Positions 16,934 to 26,787 are shown, counted from the stretch's first letter. The stretch is 64,000 bases of DNA from Tolypothrix sp. PCC 7910 (GCF_011769525.1 NZ_CP050440.1:1799501-1863500), one strand, 5' to 3'. The notes: a model not told the origin generated them from the sequence alone. Translations and numbers: made by a program.

Positions 16934-17007
16934 TGCGCTAAATATCCTATCTTTGAGCTTAACAATTTCCCCCTACTAGTAGTAAGTACGGACTACCCAA
17001 CAAGGGG

Positions 17008-17083
17008 ATTGGGGAGATGAGGGAGATGAGGGAGATGAGGGAGAATTACCATTACCAATTACCAATTACCCATTACCCAATAA
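17008..17083. repeat. GAGGGAGAT and TTACCAA tandem repeats
   Basis: Four copies of the 9-mer GAGGGAGAT/GAGGGAGAA (17016-17046), then about five TTACCAA/TTACCCA heptamers (17048-17083), between two minus-strand genes. Confidence 0.75.
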
Positions 17084-17109
17084 CAAATGACAAACACCAA
17101 AATTGCTGC

Positions 17110-17703
17110 TTACAAAGGAATTAATTCTGGATAATATTGCACCAGCTGATCGTTAGTGAGTTCATCACCTAACTGTGCTGGAGAAAAATGTACTTGAACT
17201 GCCTGGAGTTTATTTTGGTAGTGCAAATTAATTAAAGCTTTTAAACCTTCTTTCAATGCTTGAACATTGGACAAGTCAGTTTCTAATTGTGGGATTTCTC
17301 CTGTAAAAGCTACTGTAATCATCACAATAATGTTGCGTGTTACAGGTATAGATAAAGGGTCATTAAATCCAGAATCAGAACTTAAATCTAATTCAGCCCC
17401 GTATCTGGCAGCCGAGTCACTAAATAGTTCATTTACATAATCTCCGGCTTCACCTTCATTCCAAAATACATCACCTTCATTAGCAGCAGAAAGCCAGTAT
17501 TCATCATAGCGTAATAGATTTTCACATATTTCTACTAAGCCTTCTCCTAAAACTTGTAAGTCACCATCTGCGTCAATTGCTTCTCTAGCAGCACGATTGA
17601 ACACCCCTAAAATTGGTGCTACTTCTGACCCATTTAAATGTAAAAATAGACGACAGACAACATAGCGAGTCCGTCCAATCATTCTATTAAAAGTATCACG
17701 CAT
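17110..17703 (-). CDS. DUF1517-like protein
   Basis: 197-residue acidic soluble protein. It resembles the DUF1517 family: the middle LQVLGEGLVEICENLLRYDEYWLSA, the IIVMITVAFTG strand, and the characteristic ending AVQVHFSPAQLGDELTNDQLVQYYPELIPL. Usual members are longer with an N-terminal membrane anchor, which is missing here. No catalytic motif is visible and no function is proposed. It begins with ATG at 17703, 57 bases after the pentapeptide gene on the same strand, so the two may be co-transcribed. Confidence 0.65.
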   Translation of the reverse strand: MRDTFNRMIGRTRYVVCRLFLHLNGSEVAPILGVFNRAAREAIDADGDLQVLGEGLVEICENLLRYDEYWLSAANEGDVFWNEGEAGDYVNELFSDSAARYGAELDLSSDSGFNDPLSIPVTRNIIVMITVAFTGEIPQLETDLSNVQALKEGLKALINLHYQNKLQAVQVHFSPAQLGDELTNDQLVQYYPELIPL

Positions 17704-17760
17704 TTTTAGCCTCCACAGATTTATCAGTTAAAAAGTAAACAGTTATTTGACTGATAATTT

Positions 17761-19326
17761 TTAGTGTTCAATGTAATGAAAACTTTTAACAAAATCTATA
17801 ACCATATTTAACGCAGGCAATATATTTTGAGCAGCTTCATTGGACATCTTATCAAAAAATGTAGCATTACCATCTGACTGATTAATAAATCGTTTACCGA
17901 AGTAAGGATGGTCATGCAAAATCAGAGTTTGGGCACTAGAATTTGTTAATATTGTCTGGGTTGGAGTTTTAAAAAAGTTAAGTTTTGCAGCTAACTCCAG
18001 AATTTTTTGCATTTCTCTAATTTTTTGGGACTCATTTTTAGCTTCCGCGATCGCAGCCCTTAATTGCCTCACCCGATGGGATGTGTTTAGCCCCTGCTGA
18101 GATAGATCTTCGCTTTTGATCATGTCTACCAAGTTGTCAATATTTTTTTGGGTAGCGATCGCATCCTGAAATGGCAAAATCGCAATATAAGCAATAGGTA
18201 ATAATTCTTCGTCCCGATCTACTCGGAATGTAAACACCGTGCGGCGACGACCAATATCTGTAGCCGGGGGTAGTTTCAGCCTACGGTATTGGCGAGAAAT
18301 TTGGTAATAAGCACCAGCTAAGGCAAAGTTAGCTTCATGTTCTAAGGCAGCATCAACGATAATCCGAATAGTTGGCGAAGTTTCATTAAAAAAGTCGCCT
18401 GGGTCTTCAGAGCTGAACTTTTGGATAATAGAGCGATCGCCTGCGGCGGAGAGGTCAACCCATTCACAAATTATCCCTTCGGTTTTTAAGCCAAACCGGG
18501 AAGTGGAATAAAGTTTCGCTCCAGTCAAAGTTGCGCCGGTTAAGTCGGCTCCTATCCATTCCGCTTTAATTAATTTTGCCTGGGTTAAATTGGCGTGTAC
18601 TAAGCTGGTATTTGTTAAATTAGCATTGCTAAAATCTGCCCCCATCAAGTTGGCACCACTTAATTTAGCACCGCTTAAGTCTGCCCAACTGAGGTTAGCG
18701 CCGCTTAAATCTGCCCATCGAAGATTCGCGCCGCTTAAATCTGCTCCACTGAGGTTTGCACGGTTGAGATTTGCTTGTTTGAGTTCAGCTTCTCGCAAAT
18801 TTGCGCCGCTAAGATCTGCACGCACCAAATCGCTGGACTGGAAATTGGCCATTTCTAAGTTGGCTCCCCTAAAACAAGCGCCTCGGAAACTAGCTTCGCT
18901 TAAGTTGGCACAACGGAGATTTGCTTTTCGCAAAGTCGCTTCTCTGAGGTCGGCGCTTTTGAGGTTAGCTTCAAACAGATCAGCGCTACTGAGGTCTGCA
19001 CGAATCAACTCAGCGCGAACTAATGAAGCTCCTTGAAGTTGGGCATGATTCAGGTTGGCTCGAATTAAATTAGCAACATTCAGATTAGCTTTATTTAAGA
19101 TAGCTCTAGTGAGGTTAACGCCACTTAATCTTGCGACATTCAAAGTAGCATTGCTTAAGTTAGCTTGGCTGAGATTTGCACCACTTAAATTAACTACACT
19201 CAAGTTGGCTTTACTAAGATTTATACCACTGAGCTTGACACCACTTAAGTTAGCTTCCGCAAGGTCAACACCAGTAAAATCCAACACTCCAGCAGCGTAC
19301 TTTTGCAGTAATTCTTCTATATTCAT
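17761..19326 (-). CDS. pentapeptide-repeat protein with C-terminal domain
   Basis: 521 residues. From about residue 15 to 280 there are some fifty A(N/D)LSX pentapeptides (AEANLSGVKLSGINLSKANL and so on), which fold into a right-handed quadrilateral beta-helix. A C-terminal region of about 230 residues (RIIVDAALEHEANFALAGAY; YRRLKLPPATDIGRRRTVFTF) has no family I recognise. The frame runs upstream to a TTG at 19392, but ATG 19326 (MNIEELLQKYAAGVLDFTGV) is preceded by AGGGG and is the natural start. Role unknown. The strong codon periodicity creates long antisense open frames, which are not genes. Confidence 0.9.
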   Translation of the reverse strand: MNIEELLQKYAAGVLDFTGVDLAEANLSGVKLSGINLSKANLSVVNLSGANLSQANLSNATLNVARLSGVNLTRAILNKANLNVANLIRANLNHAQLQGASLVRAELIRADLSSADLFEANLKSADLREATLRKANLRCANLSEASFRGACFRGANLEMANFQSSDLVRADLSGANLREAELKQANLNRANLSGADLSGANLRWADLSGANLSWADLSGAKLSGANLMGADFSNANLTNTSLVHANLTQAKLIKAEWIGADLTGATLTGAKLYSTSRFGLKTEGIICEWVDLSAAGDRSIIQKFSSEDPGDFFNETSPTIRIIVDAALEHEANFALAGAYYQISRQYRRLKLPPATDIGRRRTVFTFRVDRDEELLPIAYIAILPFQDAIATQKNIDNLVDMIKSEDLSQQGLNTSHRVRQLRAAIAEAKNESQKIREMQKILELAAKLNFFKTPTQTILTNSSAQTLILHDHPYFGKRFINQSDGNATFFDKMSNEAAQNILPALNMVIDFVKSFHYIEH

Positions 19327-19408
19327 AAATGCTACCCCTGAGATGCCAACTTTAATAGTGGGTAAAGAATGGAGAAAATATTGAACAGACAAACTAACAA
19401 AATCAAAA

Positions 19409-20248
19409 ATGAAAATTGGGATTTTAGGACTCGGACTAATTGGTGGATCTTTGGGCTTTGATTTGCGATCGCAAGGTCATGATGTTTTAGGAGTTAGTCG
19501 GCGTGAATCAACTTGTCAAAAGGCAATTGCTCTGGGTAGCGTTGATCGGGCCTCGGTGGATCTGAGTCTCTTGGCTACGGCAGACATTGTATTTATTTGT
19601 ACACCTATAGCTCTTATTGTTCCCCAAATTCAGCAGTTAATTGAGCATCTGTCTGGGGCTACAATAATCACTGATGTTGGTTCTGTCAAAGCCCCGATTG
19701 TCAATGCGATCGCGCCTCTGTGGGAAAATTTTGTGGGCGGTCACCCGATGGCGGGAACAGCAGATAGCGGTATTGAAGCAGCACAAAGGAATTTATTTGT
19801 TGATCGCCCTTATGTACTGACACCAACCAATACCACACCACCCCAAGCAACTGCGGTAGTAGAAGAAATTGTGCGATCGCTTGGGTCTAAAATCTACCAT
19901 TGTCAGCCAGAACAACATGACCGCGCTGTCAGCTGGATTTCTCATTTACCTGTAATGGTCAGCGCTTCACTAATTGCAGCTTGTATGGGTGAAACCGACC
20001 CCGCAGTTTTACAACTAGCGCAAAATTTAGCTAGTTCCGGTTTTCGCGATACTAGCCGTGTCGGTGGTGGGAATCCTGAGTTAGGCGTAATGATGGCGCA
20101 GTTCAATCAGCAAGGGTTGCTAAGTTCACTACAACAATATCGCCATCAGCTTGATGAAGTCATTCATTTAATTGAGCAGGAAAATTGGACAGCCTTAGAG
20201 ACAAAGTTGCAGTCAACTCAAAAAGCGCGACCAGGATTTGTGGAATAG
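19409..20248 (+). CDS. tyrA: arogenate/prephenate dehydrogenase
   Basis: Last committed step to tyrosine. GLGLIGGS (7-14) is the nucleotide-binding loop. S30-R31-R32 after the second strand is the NADP-preferring signature found in the Synechocystis arogenate dehydrogenase, and H112 in GGHPMAGTADSG matches its catalytic His. The 279-residue length fits cyanobacterial TyrA, with no ACT domain. I therefore favour NADP-dependent arogenate dehydrogenase. It is divergent from the pentapeptide gene with about 80 bp between. Two DAHP synthases of the same pathway are in the window but not adjacent. Confidence 0.95.
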   Translation: MKIGILGLGLIGGSLGFDLRSQGHDVLGVSRRESTCQKAIALGSVDRASVDLSLLATADIVFICTPIALIVPQIQQLIEHLSGATIITDVGSVKAPIVNAIAPLWENFVGGHPMAGTADSGIEAAQRNLFVDRPYVLTPTNTTPPQATAVVEEIVRSLGSKIYHCQPEQHDRAVSWISHLPVMVSASLIAACMGETDPAVLQLAQNLASSGFRDTSRVGGGNPELGVMMAQFNQQGLLSSLQQYRHQLDEVIHLIEQENWTALETKLQSTQKARPGFVE

Positions 20249-20359
20249 ATAGCTAAGAGGAAAGCAGGGCTGGAAACTCTTGACTGCTGGGGAATTTGAG
20301 AATTTTGATCCCTGCTTCTTGAGTCACATTTTTGACCTTTACATAAGTAAAACTAATCA

Positions 20360-20419
20360 CTTGTATTACTTTTATACAAGAATTAGTACTTGATTAACTT
20401 TTGTAAATGAGTGTAAAGT
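20360..20419 (+). promoter_or_regulatory. psbA promoter region
   Basis: A -35-like TTGATT (20390-20395) and -10-like TAAAGT (20414-20419) are 18 bp apart, about 60 bases before the ATG. Directly upstream is a perfect inverted repeat, CTTGTAT (20360-20366) and ATACAAG (20374-20380), a candidate regulator site. The box assignment is by eye only. Confidence 0.5.
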
Positions 20420-20480
20420 TAGTTTACAGACAAACACAAACTTGTCTGATTCATAAATCACTAATCGCATTCATAAAACA

Positions 20481-21563
20481 ATGACAGCAACCTTACAACA
20501 GCGCCAAAGCGCTAACGTATGGGATCGCTTCTGCGAGTGGATTACCAGCACCAATAACCGTCTATACATCGGTTGGTTCGGTGTCCTCATGATCCCAACC
20601 CTACTAGCTGCTACAGCCTGCTTCGTAATCGCCTTCATCGCTGCTCCTCCAGTAGACATCGATGGTATCCGTGAACCTGTTGCAGGTTCTTTAATCTACG
20701 GAAACAACATCATCTCTGGTGCAGTTGTTCCTTCTTCTAACGCTATCGGTTTGCACTTCTACCCAATTTGGGAAGCAGCTTCCTTAGATGAGTGGTTGTA
20801 CAACGGCGGCCCTTACCAATTGGTAATTTTCCACTTCTTAATCGGGGTATTCTGCTACCTCGGTCGTGAGTGGGAATTGTCTTACCGCTTGGGTATGCGT
20901 CCTTGGATCTGCCTAGCATTCTCTGCACCAGTAGCAGCAGCAACCGCAGTATTCTTGATCTACCCCATTGGTCAAGGTTCCTTCTCTGATGGTATGCCTT
21001 TGGGTATCTCTGGTACCTTCAACTTCATGATCGTGTTCCAAGCTGAGCACAACATCCTCATGCACCCCTTCCACATGTTAGGTGTGGCTGGTGTATTCGG
21101 CGGTTCCTTGTTCTCCGCAATGCACGGTTCTCTTGTAACCTCCTCCTTGGTTCGTGAAACCACCGAGAACGAATCTCAAAACTACGGTTACAAGTTCGGT
21201 CAAGAGGAAGAAACCTACAACATCGTAGCTGCACACGGTTACTTTGGTCGTCTAATCTTCCAATACGCATCCTTCAACAACAGCCGTTCTCTGCACTTCT
21301 TCTTGGCTGCATGGCCTGTAATCGGTATCTGGTTTACCGCGTTGGGCGTAAGCACAATGGCGTTCAACTTGAACGGTTTCAACTTCAACCAATCTGTGAT
21401 TGATTCCACAGGTCGTGTAGTTAACACCTGGGCTGATATCATCAACCGCGCTAACTTGGGTATGGAAGTCATGCACGAGCGTAACGCTCACAACTTCCCT
21501 CTAGATTTGGCTGCTGGTGAAGTTGCTCCTGTTGCACTAACTGCTCCTGCAATCAACGGCTAA
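20481..21563 (+). CDS. psbA: photosystem II D1 protein (Glu130 form)
   Basis: D1 reaction-centre protein of photosystem II, 360 residues, five transmembrane helices. All key residues fall at standard numbers: Tyr161 (TyrZ), Asp170, Glu189, His190, His198, His215, Ser264, His272, His332, Glu333, His337, Asp342 and Ala344 of the Mn cluster and quinone/chlorophyll sites. Residues 345-360 are the extension removed by CtpA. Position 130 is Glu, the D1:2 type associated with high light in cyanobacteria, not Gln. The gene is monocistronic, with a strong terminator at 21600. Codon choice is markedly biased to C-ending codons, as in highly expressed genes. Confidence 0.99.
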   Translation: MTATLQQRQSANVWDRFCEWITSTNNRLYIGWFGVLMIPTLLAATACFVIAFIAAPPVDIDGIREPVAGSLIYGNNIISGAVVPSSNAIGLHFYPIWEAASLDEWLYNGGPYQLVIFHFLIGVFCYLGREWELSYRLGMRPWICLAFSAPVAAATAVFLIYPIGQGSFSDGMPLGISGTFNFMIVFQAEHNILMHPFHMLGVAGVFGGSLFSAMHGSLVTSSLVRETTENESQNYGYKFGQEEETYNIVAAHGYFGRLIFQYASFNNSRSLHFFLAAWPVIGIWFTALGVSTMAFNLNGFNFNQSVIDSTGRVVNTWADIINRANLGMEVMHERNAHNFPLDLAAGEVAPVALTAPAING

Positions 21564-21599
21564 TCTTTTGAGACAAAAGTTATAGCTTCTCTGTGAATT

Positions 21600-21632
21600 A
21601 AAAAGCACCCTCCCAATTGGGAGGGTGCTTTT
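21600..21632 (+). terminator. psbA terminator
   Basis: AAAAGCACCCTCCC (21601-21614) pairs with GGGAGGGTGCTTTT (21619-21632) over an AATT loop, 37 bases after the stop codon. The perfect stem and T tract also work in the reverse direction for the minus-strand caspase gene. Confidence 0.95.
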
Positions 21633-21695
21633 AATTTCTATAAATACACGGGTAGAGGCGAACGGCCGGAAGGCGCTTACAATTAGCCTTTTTTA

Positions 21696-23558
21696 CTATA
21701 AAGCTTTCCACACATCTATTTTTCCAAATGACGTAATTACTACAGTTTTACGATCATCACTAATTCTTAAGTCATTATATTGATATTGATACTGCGGAGA
21801 ACTTATTGGTGAACTTATTGGTTGTCTACTATTCATATCCCAAAGTCGAATTACAGACAATCCAGTGCCAATTACAGTTTTCATATCAGGGCTGATTTTT
21901 ACTGAGTAAAAAAAGAAGCCAGAATCATCATTCAGATTACCTATCAGTTTTCCTGTTGATAAATTCCATATTTTGATAGTTTTATCAAAACTACTACTTA
22001 CTAGAGTTTTTCCGTCACGACTAATAGCTACTGATAAAACTACACCAGAATGATGAGTTAAAGTACTGATTAATTGCCCAGTTTCTAAATTCCAAATCTT
22101 GATGGTGTTATTTTCACAAGCACTAACTAGGGTTTTACCATCATAACTAATTGTTGTTGACCAACCACAACGACCACTGATAGTTCGTATTGATGTTCCT
22201 GTAATCAGATTCCAATTTCTAATATTACCGTCTCTAAACCCTATAGCTAAAGTTTTGCCATCTGGACTGATAGTTGTTGAAGTAATTTCTATTTTAGGAA
22301 GAGTTAAAGTATGTAGTAGTTTACCTGTTTGTAAACCCCAAATTTGGACTTTTGTCGGATATGTTTCTACTAAAATTTGTTCATTAGAACTCAGATAATA
22401 GTATGCTTTTGAGTTATAAGAAAAAGTATTAACCTTCTTTCCAGTAGTTAGATCCCAAATCTCTAATACTTTATCTTTGTTAGTAGCTAAAATTTGACCA
22501 TCAGAGCTAATGCCTATTAACTCAGTATTGTTAAAAGAGTAAGCTAAAGAAATTTTATCTAGAGGGTAAGGGATCAGCTTACTTAGGAAATCAGGTGGAC
22601 GGTTAGCTGTAGCTACCACAGGAGGATTTGTAGGAGGTGTAGCTGGTTTTGGTGCTGTAACAGGAGGATTGGGGGTAGTAATTGGCTGTGTTATTGGTGT
22701 AGGAGGAGTATCAGTAGCAGTAGAAACTGGGTTGAAGAAAAATTCATCGGTTAAAGAAGAAGAATCCCAAGGTTGTTGCTTTCCCTTTGTTGCTTTCAGT
22801 ACTTCGTTACGGACTTTTTTAAATAAATTTTCTATCGGAAGATTTGGTGTTTTGAGATGCTTTAAGAGGTAAGAAGTAAAAGTACCATTTCTACCTTCTC
22901 CATCTGCTGCTACACTTCCGGGTGCTGTCGCAAAAGCAATATATGAACTTGAAAAAGCTTCTATGGGAGCTAAACCTTTACTATTAGTAGTTCTGTACCA
23001 TCTGCGGCTGAAGGGGTTATCACGACAGGCATCTAAAATAATAATACCTGTTGTCCCTGTCTTTCCCATTGCGTTTTGCACTTTACCTACTGGTAGAGTT
23101 TCGTAAACTACATCTTTTTCGGCAGCAAGTTGTGCATTAATAGGTATTAAATAATTTTCTCCATTTACTTGCACTCCGTGGCCAGCGTAAAAAAATACGC
23201 CTACAGTTCCTTGGGAGAGTTTTGCACTAAATCTATCTAGTGCAGTATCCATTTGTTTTTGGTTACCATCTATAACTTTAATTACTTCAAAACCCAGTTC
23301 TCCTAATGTTTTAGCTACATCTTCAGCATCATTTCCAGGATTAGCTAATGCGATAGTTGCTTGATAATTGCTATTACCAATAACTAGTGCTACTCGTTTT
23401 TGGTTTGTAACTGCTAATAAATTTGGAGCAGGCGAGAAGGGTTGAGATTTTGCTTGCTGGCTGGCGAGAAAAGGTATTAATAAAGTTAATGATATTGCGG
23501 TAAAAAATCCTAAGGTGAAAATTGCTCTCAGAGATTGTCTAGGGGAGCGTGGAGTCAT
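21696..23558 (-). CDS. caspase-like (C14/metacaspase-type) protease fused to WD40 repeats
   Basis: 620 residues. An N-terminal hydrophobic segment (about 11-33) could be a signal peptide or anchor. The caspase fold (about 52-275) shows RVALVIGNSNY, the catalytic His127 in FFYAGHGVQ and Cys178 in IILDACRDNPF, so the dyad is intact. A Pro/Thr-rich linker (about 278-320) leads to degenerate WD40 repeats (about 340-620), for example GKTLVSSSFDKTIKIWNLSTG. Such proteins are plentiful in filamentous cyanobacteria and may act in stress or cell-death-like proteolysis, but substrates are unknown. WD40 units suggest a scaffold or sensor role. It is divergent from the PrsW-like gene. Confidence 0.92.
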   Translation of the reverse strand: MTPRSPRQSLRAIFTLGFFTAISLTLLIPFLASQQAKSQPFSPAPNLLAVTNQKRVALVIGNSNYQATIALANPGNDAEDVAKTLGELGFEVIKVIDGNQKQMDTALDRFSAKLSQGTVGVFFYAGHGVQVNGENYLIPINAQLAAEKDVVYETLPVGKVQNAMGKTGTTGIIILDACRDNPFSRRWYRTTNSKGLAPIEAFSSSYIAFATAPGSVAADGEGRNGTFTSYLLKHLKTPNLPIENLFKKVRNEVLKATKGKQQPWDSSSLTDEFFFNPVSTATDTPPTPITQPITTPNPPVTAPKPATPPTNPPVVATANRPPDFLSKLIPYPLDKISLAYSFNNTELIGISSDGQILATNKDKVLEIWDLTTGKKVNTFSYNSKAYYYLSSNEQILVETYPTKVQIWGLQTGKLLHTLTLPKIEITSTTISPDGKTLAIGFRDGNIRNWNLITGTSIRTISGRCGWSTTISYDGKTLVSACENNTIKIWNLETGQLISTLTHHSGVVLSVAISRDGKTLVSSSFDKTIKIWNLSTGKLIGNLNDDSGFFFYSVKISPDMKTVIGTGLSVIRLWDMNSRQPISSPISSPQYQYQYNDLRISDDRKTVVITSFGKIDVWKAL

Positions 23559-23868
23559 AAATCAATTAAATATAACTATGTATTAAAAATTTTATAGTAA
23601 GACAGTAAAATTACTTTTAAAGATTAGGCGTAAGCCAAATATTTAGATTTTGTAGTGATTTTAAGTCTAATTGTTTACTAACCCGGCTTCTAGTTGCCGC
23701 CGCTACACAGACAAAATTCGCCTTGCATGGGTTACAAACCTTAATTGTTAGTCAGTCCACGCCTTAATTTTTCGTTATTATTTTGGCAATAGAAATTTTA
23801 GGCTATGCTGGCGGTAGAAAGGCTATGTATGTTTTATGACGCAAGAAATCATAAATTACTGAAACATT
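23559..23868. other. intergenic region between divergent caspase and PrsW-like genes
   Basis: 310 bases, AT-rich. Contains CGGCTTCTAGTTGCCGCCG near 23685-23703, a weak inverted repeat, and no open frame or clear promoter that I can support. Both flanking genes must be controlled from here. Confidence 0.5.
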
Positions 23869-25209
23869 ATGGAACAGTCAGATCCTAGAGAATTGGCTCG
23901 CCTGGGAAATTTAGAGGCGATCGCAACCTTACTCAACCGCGCACTGCAAACACAAGGAGTTACTGCTAAAGTTAACCTCGCGGATAGCTGTTTGCAAATA
24001 TTACTGCAATCTCAAAGGATTGCCAATCAACAAGTTTCAGTAACTTTGATTGAGCGAGAGTTGAAACTGCTAAATGCAGATTTTGCGAAAACAGTTAGAA
24101 TCTATGGACGCGCCGCAGGTAGTGAAATTCCCGCTTGGACTCAAGAATTTGCTTTGCAGCCAACAGCAACAACTAATAAAATAGATACTGTTGTGCGGTC
24201 GCCAATTACTAATAATCAAATACTATCCAAACCTAGCATTAGTTCACCTCGCTTCAACACTGATTTTCTGCACCACCACATCGATACCCTAGAGTTTGTG
24301 CAAACACTGCGGACTTTTCGCTTTTCTGCGGTTGTTCCTTATCGCGAAGCACTCAGTCCAGCTTTGTATGGCCACACAAGTGTAAAACTTCTGCTATTTT
24401 TCGGCTTATTTCCCTTAGCTGTCAGCTTTATTTTCAACCGCACAGGTTTACACGTAGGACTAGAAAAAACGGCTTGGGTGTTGGGTGTCTACTACGCTTC
24501 CATTTGGGGAGTTGTTCTGCAAAATTTGATTAGACCAAGACATTTCTATTGGCGTGAAATCTTAAAATGCATTGCTTTTACAGTTTTTGTAGGTATACCA
24601 CTTTTACTATTTATTCAAAAATTTCCTTTATTTAGTTTTCTCTATGCTGCGACAGATTGGGGATTAATTCCCCGATTAATTGGCTTTATTTTAGGTGTAG
24701 GTATTTTAGAAGAAGTATGTAAAGCATTACCAATTTATCTATTATTTTTACGTTCTGGTAAATTGAACGATCCACTGACATTAGCATTTTATGGCACTAT
24801 GTCGGGACTGGGATTTGCAATCTCCGAAGGCGTTGTTTACTCTGCGGTTTATGCTTTCGGATTAGTGCAAGGTGAAATAGATATTAGCGCTTATGTTTTA
24901 ACTAATACGATTAGATTTGTCTGTCTACCCTTATTTCATGCTATCTGGGCAGGAATTACTGGTTATTTTCTAGGATTAGCAGCAATTAACCCTTCGCGCC
25001 AAGGTGCGATTATTGCCATTGGCATTGCGATCGCAGCTGTATTACATGGTCTTTATGATACATTTGCTGGCGGTCTTTTAGGTCTTGCTGTCATGGCATT
25101 TTCGATTTTATTGTTTGTTGCTTATCTTCAGCATAGTCAACAAATGATTGAGGATTTACGCCAGGAAGAATTAAAGAAAAGCAATCAGGAACCTCAGAGT
25201 AATTCGTAA
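23869..25209 (+). CDS. PrsW family intramembrane protease-like protein
   Basis: 446 residues. A soluble N-terminal part (1-165) is followed by about eight transmembrane segments. The PrsW/M82 signature residues are present: EEVCK (E281, E282, K285), GLGFAISEG (E320), LFHAIWAG (H357) and VLHGLYDTF (H393). In Bacillus, PrsW cleaves the anti-sigma factor RsiW; the cyanobacterial substrate is unknown. The long cytosolic N-terminus (LARLGNLEAIATLLNRAL; ERELKLLNADFAKTVRIYG) is extra relative to the minimal family and may regulate or recruit. It begins with ATG 23869 and is convergent with the carotenoid oxygenase gene. Confidence 0.88.
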   Translation: MEQSDPRELARLGNLEAIATLLNRALQTQGVTAKVNLADSCLQILLQSQRIANQQVSVTLIERELKLLNADFAKTVRIYGRAAGSEIPAWTQEFALQPTATTNKIDTVVRSPITNNQILSKPSISSPRFNTDFLHHHIDTLEFVQTLRTFRFSAVVPYREALSPALYGHTSVKLLLFFGLFPLAVSFIFNRTGLHVGLEKTAWVLGVYYASIWGVVLQNLIRPRHFYWREILKCIAFTVFVGIPLLLFIQKFPLFSFLYAATDWGLIPRLIGFILGVGILEEVCKALPIYLLFLRSGKLNDPLTLAFYGTMSGLGFAISEGVVYSAVYAFGLVQGEIDISAYVLTNTIRFVCLPLFHAIWAGITGYFLGLAAINPSRQGAIIAIGIAIAAVLHGLYDTFAGGLLGLAVMAFSILLFVAYLQHSQQMIEDLRQEELKKSNQEPQSNS

Positions 25210-25230
25210 TACACGACGGTATTACGAATT
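25201..25230. terminator. hairpin between convergent genes
   Basis: AATTCGTAATA (25201-25211) and TATTACGAATT (25220-25230) pair perfectly over an 8-nt loop. The stem includes the PrsW stop codon. No T run follows, so it may be a repeat remnant of the TTACGAA type rather than a classic terminator. Confidence 0.45.
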
Positions 25231-25235
25231 ACGAA

Positions 25236-26648
25236 TTAGTAATTAACCACTAATTGTTCTTCAGAAATCCAAGTACCATGAAATCCATAAGGTACATGTT
25301 GAGGAATAATGACCCGCGCTACAGGTTCACCTGTGATATCTTGAGCATTCACTACAATTAATTCAGAAGTTTCTGAGCTTTCATCGTAAACGAAAGTAAT
25401 TAGCCAGCCATCATCCTCAGTAGTTGCTCCCGGACGTGGTGCAAATACAGATTCACTACCATAGCGTCCCTTGCCAAATTGATAGGTTTGAGATTTCCCA
25501 TTGCTGAAGTCGTATTTAATTACGCCTTCAAATAGAGGTACAGGAGTATTCGCTAACTTAGCAGTGTAGCCATAGCGCGTTTGTCGCCCCAAAAAGTTTT
25601 CATTGACGCGGGGAAATTCCGCCGCGACATCATCTAATTGTTGTTCGCGCAGTGTTCCGGTTTTGAGGTTAAACCGCCATTGATGCAAGCGGGGAATATC
25701 TCCATCGGAATCTGATCGGCTATCTGGAGAGCCTAAAACAGTAGTAGAACTTATGCGACAACCTATCAGTACTACTTCGTCGCCTTCTTCATAAGCATTT
25801 AGAGTATGGAAAACGTAGCAAGGAGAACTTTCAAACCAGCGGATATTACTATTATCGCCAGAACGTGGAACAATGCCAAAACGACTAGGGCGATCGCTCT
25901 CAAACATCAGCATCGGTTCCCCACGATATAATCTTTCAGCGCTGAATGTTAGTGGTAAATCCATGAAAATTGTATAGTTTTCCGTGATGGCAAAATCATG
26001 CATCATCACTGGCACTGGTATTTCAATAGGTACTGTTGTTAACAACTCTCCGGCGGCGGAAACTCTGCTGTATTGCAGATATGGTGGCGCGGCGGAGTAG
26101 CCAAAAAACATCATCTCGCCTGTAACTGGATCTACCTTGGGATGAGCTGTGAAAGCAGAAACCAGCTTACCGTTATAGGTATACTCGCCAATTGTGTTTA
26201 GCTCAGGTAGAGTAATGCTGTGAGGTACACTACCTTCATTTAGCGCCAAAAACTTTCCTGCGTGCCAAATTAAAGCAGTATTACCAGTATTTTTATATGG
26301 GCCATAGGGATTATCCATCTGAGGTGGTTCCATAAACCCCGACCAAATAGCCTTTCCTGCTTCGTTTTCAATTTTCCATCCCCTGGTTTGCACATAGCGG
26401 TTGCGATAAGTAGCTTTACCCTCGCTAATATGCACACCATGTAACATTCCATCACCATCAAACCAATGGTACTTACCAATAGGCGGCCATTGGGGATTAG
26501 GCCCATTGCGGACAAACATCCCTACTAACTCTGGCGGTAATTGACCAATAACTTGCAAGCTATCTGTGGTAATTTCTTGACGCACTGGTGCAAAATTACC
26601 ATCCAGATACGGATCAACTGCTGGCGTGGAAATTGTGTGAGTTGTCAT
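25236..26648 (-). CDS. carotenoid oxygenase (RPE65/CCD family)
   Basis: Non-haem iron dioxygenase that cleaves carotenoids or apocarotenoids. The four iron-binding His are present in the expected order: FTAHPKVDP (H169), MMHDFAIT (H217), VFHTLNAY (H281) and GFHGTW (H457). The length, 470 residues from ATG 26648, is right for the family. An upstream in-frame ATG at 26672 would add eight residues encoded over a HIP1 site; I prefer 26648 (MTTHTISTPAVDPYLDGNFA). No signal peptide. The exact substrate cannot be inferred. Gene standing alone, STRR repeats upstream. Confidence 0.95.
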   Translation of the reverse strand: MTTHTISTPAVDPYLDGNFAPVRQEITTDSLQVIGQLPPELVGMFVRNGPNPQWPPIGKYHWFDGDGMLHGVHISEGKATYRNRYVQTRGWKIENEAGKAIWSGFMEPPQMDNPYGPYKNTGNTALIWHAGKFLALNEGSVPHSITLPELNTIGEYTYNGKLVSAFTAHPKVDPVTGEMMFFGYSAAPPYLQYSRVSAAGELLTTVPIEIPVPVMMHDFAITENYTIFMDLPLTFSAERLYRGEPMLMFESDRPSRFGIVPRSGDNSNIRWFESSPCYVFHTLNAYEEGDEVVLIGCRISSTTVLGSPDSRSDSDGDIPRLHQWRFNLKTGTLREQQLDDVAAEFPRVNENFLGRQTRYGYTAKLANTPVPLFEGVIKYDFSNGKSQTYQFGKGRYGSESVFAPRPGATTEDDGWLITFVYDESSETSELIVVNAQDITGEPVARVIIPQHVPYGFHGTWISEEQLVVNY

Positions 26649-26750
26649 AAAAAGCAAATGCGATCGCGGCATTGTGTCTTATTTATTTTAGCGATCGCAT
26701 TAGCGGGAGTAGGGGAGCAGAGGGGGATGAGGAAGAAATAACAAATTTCA

Positions 26751-26787
26751 ATTACCCATTACCCATTACCCATTACCCATTACCCAA
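26751..26787. repeat. STRR repeat (ATTACCC type)
   Basis: Five tandem ATTACCC heptamers between the carotenoid oxygenase gene and the small gene at 26914, followed by CACCATGCCCC. Confidence 0.85.

Noticed and set aside
18590-19384. Long plus-strand open frames with LKSAP-like repeats opposite the pentapeptide gene
   Set aside because: They mirror the pentapeptide codon periodicity on the opposite strand; no start signal and unnatural composition.
20471-21491. Several minus-strand open frames within psbA
   Set aside because: Antisense shadows of a strongly codon-biased gene; no family resemblance.
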